Source of the DNA: Bog-473 sp963783245
GTDB taxonomy: Bacteria > Actinomycetota > Acidimicrobiia > Acidimicrobiales > RAAP-2
Reading direction: 5' to 3'
Assembly: GCA_963783245.1 (NCBI GenBank)
Contig: CAWAMS010000002.1
Span: forward strand, 1,116,001 to 1,180,000
Length of the DNA: 64,000 nt
Shown: one piece after another, positions 53,078 to 59,511 of the stretch
Layout of the letters: each line of letters opens with the position of its first letter
Position numbering within the stretch: position 1 is the first letter of the stretch
Program-made: the position numbers and the translations under genes
Notes under the pieces: generated by a model
What the model saw: only the letters and a program-made list of their open reading frames with translations
What the model was told of the DNA's origin: nothing
Databases searched by the model: none

Positions 53078-53446
53078 GTGGACGTGACGGAAAAGGGCGA
53101 ACTTTCGATTTACTACAACCCGCGCTGCTCCAAGTGTCGCACGGCCCGGGGACTCCTGACCGAGCGTGGTCTGGACGCGCACGTCGTCGACTACCTCAAC
53201 GTCGTGCCGACGGTTCCGCAGCTGCAGGAGCTGATGGAGCAGCTGGGCATCACCGACCCCCGCCAAATGATGCGAACGGGCGAAGACATCTATGTCGAAT
53301 TGGATCTCGTCGATCAGTCCGGGACGGCGCTGCTCGAGGCCATTGCGGCGCACCCCATCCTTTTGGAGCGACCCATCGTCGTGCGGGATGGTCGCGCTGT
53401 CATCGCCCGCCCGCCGGAGCGTCTGCTGGAGCTCCTCGAATCCTGA
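53078..53446 (+). CDS. ArsC-family arsenate reductase/Spx-like protein
   Basis: The product is 122 residues from a GTG. Thioredoxin-like fold with YYNPRCSKCRTA (C17, C20), a GITDPRQMMRTGED middle and ERPIVVRDGRAVIARPPERL, the standard ArsC pattern with the Arg that stabilises the oxyanion site. The second Cys makes it CX2C. It may reduce arsenate with glutaredoxin or be a general thiol reductase. No ars operon partner (ArsB, ArsR) lies nearby, so arsenic function is unproven. Confidence 0.88.
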   Translation: MDVTEKGELSIYYNPRCSKCRTARGLLTERGLDAHVVDYLNVVPTVPQLQELMEQLGITDPRQMMRTGEDIYVELDLVDQSGTALLEAIAAHPILLERPIVVRDGRAVIARPPERLLELLES

Positions 53447-53471
53447 GACCCCACGTCGTCCATGACGGCGT

Positions 53472-53834
53472 TTATTCCATGACGGCGAACTGTGCCAGGT
53501 CGCTCAGCTGCACCCACTCCAACGTCGACGCGTGGGTCGAGGCCAGGACCACGGGAGGAGCCATTCCTGCCTCAAAGGCTTCCTGCCAACGGCTGGCGCA
53601 GAGGCACCACTGGTCGCCGGGTACCAGTCCGTCGAAGCCGTGTTCGGGATGCGGGGTCGAAAGGTCGTTGCCGACCGACGCGGAGAAGGCCAGGAACTCC
53701 TCACTGGCGCGGATGCACACGGTGTGGACCCCGAGGTCCTCGGCGCCGGTAGTGCAACAGCCGTCACGGAAAAAGCCGGTGAGGGGGTTGTAGTTGCAGG
53801 GTTGGAGGTCGCCTCCGAGAACGTTCTGAGCCAT
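53472..53834 (-). CDS. DUF2237 family protein
   Basis: The product is 120 residues from the ATG at 53834; ATG 53846 is possible. The DUF2237 pattern is complete: NVLGGDLQPCNYNPLTGFF, RDGCCTT, GVHTVCIRASEEFLAFSAS, GNDLSTPHPEHGFDGL, PGDQWCLCASRWQEA and APPVVLASTHASTLEWV. It is rich in conserved Cys and Trp and has no known function. It lies tail to tail with the ArsC-like gene (25 bases between stops). Confidence 0.9.
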   Translation of the reverse strand: MAQNVLGGDLQPCNYNPLTGFFRDGCCTTGAEDLGVHTVCIRASEEFLAFSASVGNDLSTPHPEHGFDGLVPGDQWCLCASRWQEAFEAGMAPPVVLASTHASTLEWVQLSDLAQFAVME

Positions 53835-53922
53835 GCCCCATTTCATCACGCGTGGACCACTCCGGGCGCGGGCTGGGCGGGGACGCATGGGCCGGCGCCG
53901 GCGGAGCTCCCGGCCGACGGTG

Positions 53923-54636
53923 CTAACCGCCCTCGAACGGCTCGCCTTCGTAGCGATCGACCCACGTGAACTCCTCGACGGGGAGCCGCCGCAGCCGGCG
54001 TGCCGCAACGACCGGGCGGCCCAACACGACGAGGGCGGCCACCGCACAGGTCTCGGGGATGGAGAAGAGTCGGCGCACGTCGTCCTCGCGCCGGATGGGC
54101 ATGGTGGTGATCACGCCCCCCAGCCCCTCGGCGCGGGCGGCCAACAGCAGATTCCAGGCGAAGGGGTAGATGGAGGCGCCGCCGGCCAGGGTGTAGCGGT
54201 CGTGGTCTCTATCGACGGCGGCGAGGGCGGTCAGGTCGGCCAGCAGCAGGAGGAGGGCGGGCGCCGTATCGAGCGTCTCCGCCAGGCCCGGTGTCGCGCC
54301 TGCTGCAGCGTGAGCCGCTGCAGCCTCGGCAAACTCGGGGGCCCGGTCGGCGGCCGCGGCCTCGGCGACACGGTCGGTGATCGGAGCCCATGGGACCAAC
54401 CCCGCACTGTGGATGGCGAGGTACTCGTACCAGCCGGTCAGGTACAGATCGCGCAGCGTGCGCCGGGCCGCGGGGTCCTTGACGACGATGACCCGCCAAC
54501 CCTGGCGATTGCCGCCGCTGGGAGCGAAGCGTGCGGTATCGAGCACGCGGTGGAGGACATCATCGTCGATGGGCCCGGGGAGGAACTCGCGTACCGCTCC
54601 CGTGCTCCGCAGCGTCTCGATCAGATTGAGGTCCAT
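53923..54636 (-). CDS. Nitroreductase family protein
   Basis: The product is 237 residues from the ATG at 54636. FMN-binding Arg-rich N-terminus (TGAVREFLPG), then ARFAPSGGNRQGWRVIVV as the characteristic second motif, and late GGVITTMPIRREDDVRRLFSIP with the GxP-type FMN contact. Homodimeric FMN enzyme of the NADPH-linked type. It stands between the DUF2237 gene and a nitronate monooxygenase gene, from which it is divergent across the first 17-bp tandem repeat. Reduction of nitro or quinone compounds is likely. Confidence 0.88.
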   Translation of the reverse strand: MDLNLIETLRSTGAVREFLPGPIDDDVLHRVLDTARFAPSGGNRQGWRVIVVKDPAARRTLRDLYLTGWYEYLAIHSAGLVPWAPITDRVAEAAAADRAPEFAEAAAAHAAAGATPGLAETLDTAPALLLLLADLTALAAVDRDHDRYTLAGGASIYPFAWNLLLAARAEGLGGVITTMPIRREDDVRRLFSIPETCAVAALVVLGRPVVAARRLRRLPVEEFTWVDRYEGEPFEGG

Positions 54637-54666
54637 CGTGATGACGGTAGCTGGCGGCGACCCCCA

Positions 54667-54728
54667 CGACCCAGACCACCCCACGACCCGGACCACCCCA
54701 CGACCCGGACCACCCCACGACCCGGGCA
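54667..54728 (+). repeat. 17-bp tandem repeat, three full units and a partial
   Basis: Unit CGACCCGGACCACCCCA repeats at 54667-54683 (one mismatch), 54684-54700 and 54701-54717, then a partial unit diverges. It fills the gap between the divergent nitroreductase and nitronate monooxygenase genes. Confidence 0.9.
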
Positions 54729-54764
54729 CTCGACACGGTCCCCTTCGCACGCCACTGTGGTGTC

Positions 54765-55814
54765 GTGTCAGCGCACCAGCGTCTGCGTGAGTTGAGCCGG
54801 TTCCCCCTCGTGGTTTCCCCCATGGCCGGAGGACCGAGCACGCCGGCGCTCGTGGCGGCGGCGGCTGAAGCTGGTGCGGTGGGGTTCCTCGCCGCCGGCT
54901 ACAAGTCCGCAGCCGAGATGCGCACCGAGATCGCCGCCGTCCGCAGCGCCACCTCCGCCCCGTTCGGGGTGAACGTCTTCGTCCCGGGCGACCCCACCCA
55001 GCATCCCGAGGCCCTGGCGGACTACGCCCACTCGCTGGAGAAGGAAGCCGCCATGCTGGGGGCCACGCTCGGCCTGCCCCGTTGGGACGACGACGACTAC
55101 GGCGCGAAGCTCGAGGTGCTGTCCGCAGCACCTCCGACCCTGGTCAGTTTCACCTTCGGCTGTCCGGGCCCCGAAGTTGTGCGCTCACTGCAGGCGAAAG
55201 ATGTCCTGGTCGTCGTGACGGTGACCACTCCGGGGGAAGCGATGCTGGCGCAACGGGCCGGGGTCGATGTCCTCTGTCTGCAGGGCATCGAAGCGGGCGC
55301 GCACCGGGGCAGCTTCCTCAACGACGACGGCCCCGGGCAGGATCACCCCCTCGCGGCGCTTCTCTCGGATGTGCAGAGGATCTGCGACCTCCCGCTCATC
55401 GCGGCCGGAGGTATCGCCGGTCCCGAGGCCGTGGCCGCGGTGCTGGCGGCCGGAGCGACGCAGGTACAGCTGGGGACGGCGTTCCTGCGGTGCACCGAGA
55501 GCGGCGCCCACCCCCTCTACAAGGCGGCACTCGCCGGGCCCCGTTTCACCTCCACGGCCGTGACACGCGCCTTCAGCGGGCGACGTGCCCGCAGCATCGT
55601 GAACGGATTCCTGCGGGCGCACGCCGATGCGCCTGCCGCCTATCCCGAGATCAATCATCTCACCCGGCCGTTGCGCGCTGCCGCGGCCGCCGCGGGCGAT
55701 CCGGATCACATGAGCCTCTACGCGGGTGAGGGCTTCCGCCATGCGCAGGAACGATCGGCTGGTGAGATCATCGAGCGGCTTGCGGCGGGACGCACGAGAC
55801 CTACCCGGTCGTGA
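54765..55814 (+). CDS. Nitronate monooxygenase/2-nitropropane dioxygenase family
   Basis: The product is 349 residues from a GTG. TIM-barrel FMN enzyme: PLVVSPMAGGPSTPALVAAAAEAG at the N-terminus, PFGVNVFVPG, the VSFTFGCPGPEVV strand, VDVLCLQGIEAGAHRGSF with the catalytic His region, LPLIAAGGIAGPEAV and VQLGTAFLRCTES at the phosphate site. It oxidises nitronates or acts as a related flavin enzyme. It has tandem repeats on both sides, and its stop codon lies inside the second one. No Shine-Dalgarno sequence is evident. Confidence 0.92.
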   Translation: MSAHQRLRELSRFPLVVSPMAGGPSTPALVAAAAEAGAVGFLAAGYKSAAEMRTEIAAVRSATSAPFGVNVFVPGDPTQHPEALADYAHSLEKEAAMLGATLGLPRWDDDDYGAKLEVLSAAPPTLVSFTFGCPGPEVVRSLQAKDVLVVVTVTTPGEAMLAQRAGVDVLCLQGIEAGAHRGSFLNDDGPGQDHPLAALLSDVQRICDLPLIAAGGIAGPEAVAAVLAAGATQVQLGTAFLRCTESGAHPLYKAALAGPRFTSTAVTRAFSGRRARSIVNGFLRAHADAPAAYPEINHLTRPLRAAAAAAGDPDHMSLYAGEGFRHAQERSAGEIIERLAAGRTRPTRS

Positions 55815-55890
55815 GGCCCCAGCCCGTCGTGAGGCCCCACCCGTCGTGAGGCCCCACCGGTCGTAGGGCCCAACCGGTCGTAGTGTGGAG
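55805..55890 (+). repeat. 17-bp tandem repeat, about five degenerate units
   Basis: Units run CCGGTCGTGAGGCCCCAG, CCCGTCGTGAGGCCCCA (twice), CCGGTCGTAGGGCCCAA and CCGGTCGTAGTGTGG, with 17-base period from 55823 onward. The first unit contains the stop codon of the nitronate monooxygenase gene. The unit differs from the 54667 repeat, although both share the GC-rich character and a CACGAC/GTCGTG core. Confidence 0.9.
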
Positions 55891-55926
55891 GTCCGTGCCC
55901 GTGACCTCCCCGATACCCGAGCAGCG

Positions 55927-56415
55927 GTGAGCTCACGTCGCGATGTCGACACGTTCGAGTTCACTCCACCGGACATCGACCGCGTCGCCGGCTATCTGCA
56001 GCACCTGACCGAGGCTGGGCAAGGGTGGATCAACCTCCTGCCAGGGGTCCGGCTGGATGACGACGAACAGCAGACCGTGCCGGCCGGTCTCTTCAGCCTG
56101 TTCAGCCCCCGCCAACCACCGGTCACCATGTGCACCCTGATGCCGGCCCGGGCGACGAGGCGAGCTTTCGACGGCGTGACGGTCGGCGTGCTCCATCCGA
56201 CGGGGGGCAAGGCGGTGGCCCGCTTGGCGGAGGCCGGCGTGACCATGCCCCGGGAATGGCTCGTACGCCAGGACCATCCCCGACGTGGCTTGGTGCTGCT
56301 GACCAGCCACGGCACGCCCGAAACCGAGGTCATCTCCTGGGCGATCCGGGCCGGGACTGCGCTCTGCCGCAAGGAGATGACGGGGGAGTGGCAGGCAGTG
56401 GTCTACCTCCCGTAG
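55927..56415 (+). CDS. Conserved hypothetical protein
   Basis: The product is 162 residues from the GTG at 55927 (a GTG at 55885 would start inside the tandem repeat). I do not recognise the family. It is soluble, with a hydrophobic beta-rich centre (VTVGVLHPTGGKAVARLAEAG) and a conserved-looking end (SWAIRAGTALCRKEMTGEWQ, then AVVYLP). The N-terminal FEFTPPDIDRVAGYLQHL may form a helix-turn-helix-like start, but this is weak. It precedes the MarR gene by 55 bases, possibly on the same transcript. Confidence 0.7.
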   Translation: MSSRRDVDTFEFTPPDIDRVAGYLQHLTEAGQGWINLLPGVRLDDDEQQTVPAGLFSLFSPRQPPVTMCTLMPARATRRAFDGVTVGVLHPTGGKAVARLAEAGVTMPREWLVRQDHPRRGLVLLTSHGTPETEVISWAIRAGTALCRKEMTGEWQAVVYLP

Positions 56416-56470
56416 TGCCCCACCGCCCCCCCGGGTGCTCCCGGGCGGATCCGAGGGGTACACTAGTTAT

Positions 56471-56971
56471 GTGCCGAAAGTAAGTACTTTGCGTCGCTCC
56501 ACCCCGCTCAAGGGGTCGGTCGAACAGATCCTTGCGGCCTTTCAGATCGTGGTGGGGTCCATTACCCAAATCCGGGCGCACGAGCGGATCCTGGTGGCCG
56601 CTGGGGTCCGGCTGGACCGCGCCGGATCGGCGCTCCTCTACAAGCTGTCCGTGTACGGCGACTCGCTCCGCGTCACCGATCTCGCCGACCTCCTCGGGGT
56701 CGACGCCCCGACAGTCACCCGCAAGATCCAACAGCTCGAACGCGAGCAACTCGTCTCGCGCCGCCCTGACCCCGACGATGGGCGGGCCAGCCGGATCACG
56801 TTGACCCGGGCCGGAAGGCGAACCATCGAACGGGTCCTGGAGGCCCGCCGCGAGTGGTACGAGCACCTGGTGGAGGACTGGGACGACGCCGACCTCGCGA
56901 CCTTCGCCTCGCTGCTCGGCCGGTTTGCCGCATCCCTCGAACGCGACGTCGAGGAAGCCCGTGACGACTGA
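56471..56971 (+). CDS. MarR-family transcriptional regulator
   Basis: The product is 166 residues from a GTG at 56471. A winged helix-turn-helix occupies roughly residues 52-118: LRVTDLADLLGVDAPTVTRKIQQLEREQLVSRRPDPDDGRASRITLT, with the wing arginines. The flanking helices form the dimer. A 14-base palindrome covers the first codons, so a TTG at 56489 could be the true start. The MFS gene start overlaps this gene's end by eleven bases, the usual arrangement of a regulator and the efflux pump it represses. Confidence 0.92.
   Translation: MPKVSTLRRSTPLKGSVEQILAAFQIVVGSITQIRAHERILVAAGVRLDRAGSALLYKLSVYGDSLRVTDLADLLGVDAPTVTRKIQQLEREQLVSRRPDPDDGRASRITLTRAGRRTIERVLEARREWYEHLVEDWDDADLATFASLLGRFAASLERDVEEARDD
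56477..56490. promoter_or_regulatory. Perfect inverted repeat, candidate MarR operator
   Basis: AAAGTA-AG-TACTTT is a 14-base near-contiguous palindrome in the first codons of the marR gene. TACACT at 56456-56463 may be a -10 element just upstream. Auto-repression of the regulator and efflux pair at this site is inference. Confidence 0.5.
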
Positions 56972-58628
56972 CGTCTCTGCGGCGTCGACCGAACGTCCTC
57001 CGCTGCCGCAGACGCAGGCGGAGGAGGAGCATCGTCGGATCGTGGTGGTGCTGGCCGCACTCATGCTGGGCATGTTCCTGGCCGGGCTCGACCAGACGAT
57101 TGTTTCGACCGCCCTTCCGACCATCGCCGGTGACCTGCATGGGCTCAACCATTTGCCCTGGGTGGTGACGGCCTACCTTCTCACCTCCACCATCTCCACA
57201 CCGCTGTGGGGGAAACTCGGGGACCTCTACGGCCGGAAAAACCTCTTCCAGCTGTCAATCGTGATTTTCCTGATCGGCTCCATGCTCTCGGGCCTGTCGC
57301 AGAACATGATGGAGCTGATCGCGTTCCGGGCCGTCCAGGGGATCGGGGCGGGCGGGCTGCTGGTGGGCGCGCAAGCCATCATCGGCGACGTGGTGCCGGC
57401 CCGGCAGCGCGGAAAATACATGGGGTACTTCGGCGTGGTCTTCGGACTGACCAGTGTCGCCGGACCTCTGGCCGGCGGGTTGTTCACCCAGCACCTGTCG
57501 TGGCGTTGGATCTTCTACATCAACCTGCCCTTCGGCATTCTGGCCCTCTTCGCTGTCGCCACCGTGCTGCACCTTCCCGCCGTGCGTGTCCCGCACAAGA
57601 TCGACTGGGCTGGTACCTCGTTGCTCTCGGCCGGGGTCACGGTGATCATTCTCATGACCACGTGGGGAGGGACGCAGTACCGCTGGGGTTCGGCCCCCAT
57701 CATCGGACTCGCCGTACTCGGCGCGGTCTTGCTCCTGGCCTTCTGTATCGTCGAAACGAGAGTGGCGGAGCCGATCATCCCCCTCGATCTGTTCCGTAAC
57801 CGCACGTTCAGCACGGCGTCCGGGGTCGGATTCATCGTGGGGTTCGTGATGTTCGGGGCGATCATCTATCTGCCCCTCTACCTCCAGACCGTGCACGGGG
57901 CCACGCCGACTGCTTCGGGCCTGGAGGTGCTCCCGATGGTCGGCGGCATGATGGTGACCTTCATCGTCAGCGGCCGCTTGATCACACGCACGGGCCGCTA
58001 CAAAGCGTTCCCGGTGGCCGGATCGGTCGTGCTCACGGTCGGCCTCTTGTTGCTGTCACGCCTGGGCCCGCACACGACGTTGCCGATGGCCTCGGTCTAC
58101 ATGTTCGTCGTCGGGCTCGGGATCGGTCTCATGATGCAGGTGCTCGTCGTGGCGGTGCAGAACGCGGTGCCCTACTCGCGACTCGGCGTTGCGACATCGA
58201 CCGCCTCGTTCTTCCGCAGCATCGGTGGCGCGTTCGGCGTCTCGGCGCTCGGCGCCGTGTTCTCCAGCCGCCTGTTGCACAACTTGTCCCAACACGCCTC
58301 CAAGGCACAGCTGTCGTTGGTCAAGGGCGGGAGCGTCGTGGCCAACCCGGCCCAGATCAACCATCTTCCACCTGCCCAGCGCGCCGTGTTCGTCGAAGCC
58401 TTCAGCCACGCTCTCCAGGCGGTGTTCCTCGTGGCGGTGCCTTTCACCGTGCTGGCCTTCGTGCTCAGCATGGTGATGAAGGAGATCCCCTTGCGCACGA
58501 CGTCGCAGATGTCCTCTGCAGATGTCGCCACGTCCGATGCGGGCGTGGCGGAGGCCGAGGCGGCGGATATCGGGGCAGACGGCGTCCTGGGCGTCGTCAA
58601 CCTCGTGGTCGGCGTGCCCGATCTCTGA
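56961..58628 (+). CDS. MFS multidrug exporter, DHA2 (14-TMS) type
   Basis: The product is 555 residues from a GTG with GAGGAA upstream. DHA2/EmrB-like: GLDQTIVSTALPTIAGDL (motif in TM1), LWGKLGDLYGRKNLFQ (motif A), FRAVQGIGAGGLLVG and TSVAGPLAGGLFTQHLSWRW (motif C), and a paired set of segments to about residue 510. A charged, Ala-rich tail follows. Proton-driven export of drugs or lipophilic compounds. Translation overlaps the end of the MarR gene by eleven bases, so the two are one operon. Confidence 0.93.
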   Translation: MTTDVSAASTERPPLPQTQAEEEHRRIVVVLAALMLGMFLAGLDQTIVSTALPTIAGDLHGLNHLPWVVTAYLLTSTISTPLWGKLGDLYGRKNLFQLSIVIFLIGSMLSGLSQNMMELIAFRAVQGIGAGGLLVGAQAIIGDVVPARQRGKYMGYFGVVFGLTSVAGPLAGGLFTQHLSWRWIFYINLPFGILALFAVATVLHLPAVRVPHKIDWAGTSLLSAGVTVIILMTTWGGTQYRWGSAPIIGLAVLGAVLLLAFCIVETRVAEPIIPLDLFRNRTFSTASGVGFIVGFVMFGAIIYLPLYLQTVHGATPTASGLEVLPMVGGMMVTFIVSGRLITRTGRYKAFPVAGSVVLTVGLLLLSRLGPHTTLPMASVYMFVVGLGIGLMMQVLVVAVQNAVPYSRLGVATSTASFFRSIGGAFGVSALGAVFSSRLLHNLSQHASKAQLSLVKGGSVVANPAQINHLPPAQRAVFVEAFSHALQAVFLVAVPFTVLAFVLSMVMKEIPLRTTSQMSSADVATSDAGVAEAEAADIGADGVLGVVNLVVGVPDL

Positions 58629-58980
58629 GCTGCTGCCTCGACCCTGCGGATCTCCCGAGATCGCGGGGGCGTTTCCCGCAGTGCCCGCAGATCGGCAAGA
58701 GTGATGTATGGCCCACACCGCAACGTGCTGTTCATCACCGTCGATCGATGACGTGGCGATTGACTGTCAGCCCTTGGTCATCCGGTGCTTCGTTTCCCGC
58801 GGGACCGGGTTGGTCTCGTCCCGGGATTCCTGGCGCTGAGCTACCGCTACCCGTGGTGATGCCGTGGCATGCTGGCCGTATGCGCGTGTTGGTCACCGGT
58901 GCCGGTCGTTCGATCGGTCGCGTCACGGCGGAGGGGCCTCACGTGGTGAGGCCGGAAGGGGGCGTGTGCCCTACCACCCG
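58629..58980. other. Intergenic region with an SDR-like fragment
   Basis: About 350 bases. A short frame at 58879 reads MRVLVTGAGRSIGR, the start of a Rossmann protein, but it dissolves after about 14 residues into unrelated sequence. This may be the remnant of a lost SDR gene or chance. No terminator with a T-run was seen after the MFS gene. Confidence 0.4.
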
Positions 58981-59404
58981 ATGACGAATGAGGAGGTCCA
59001 CGCGTTTCTCACCGCGCTGCCGGCGCGGTACTGGGAAGCTGGCCACGGTGCGGGCCGACGGGCGCGCGCATGTGGCTCCCGTCTGGTTCGTCGTTGACGA
59101 CGATGGCGCGCTGTGCTTCAACACAGGGGAACGCACCGTCAAGGGACGCAACCTCGTGCGCGACCGCCGGGCCGCCATGTGTGTCGACGACGACCGGCCA
59201 CCGTTCAGTTTCGTGATGATCGAGGGAAGCGTCGAGATCATCCGCGACATGGGCCAGGTCCGAGAGTGGGCGGAGCGTATCGGGGGTCGGTACATGGGCG
59301 CGGCGCTCGCCGCCACGTACGGTGCGCGCAACGGAGCGGAGGGCGAACTCCTGATTCGCTTGCGACCCGAATCCATCCATTCCGCGGCAGACGTGGCCAA
59401 CTGA
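58981..59404 (+). pseudogene. PPOX-class F420/FMN-dependent protein with a one-base frameshift
   Basis: Reading ATG 58981 gives the family N-terminus MTNEEVHAFLTALPAR, then the frame breaks. From 59030 a second frame continues the same protein: TGKLATVRADGRAHVAPVWF, VVDDDGALCFNTGERTVKG, and the RYMGAALAATYGARNGAEGEL end. Removing one base (T59029 in CGGTACTGGG) restores a continuous 140-residue protein. An ATG at 58988 starts inside the second frame but lacks the family's first helix. It is a split-barrel protein that binds FMN or F420. Cause (mutation or assembly error) is undecided. Confidence 0.8.
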
Positions 59405-59511
59405 CGAACAGAGCCCATTTTTTGTCGGCCGACCAGAAAGCTGACGGAAGAGGCTCCACGATGTGCGGTGGCTCCAGATGAGGACGGTCCACGGGTGAAG
59501 GTCGCCAATTC

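Noticed and set aside
54667..55890. Tandem repeats as a CRISPR array
   Set aside because: The units are adjacent with no unique spacers and are only 17 bases long.
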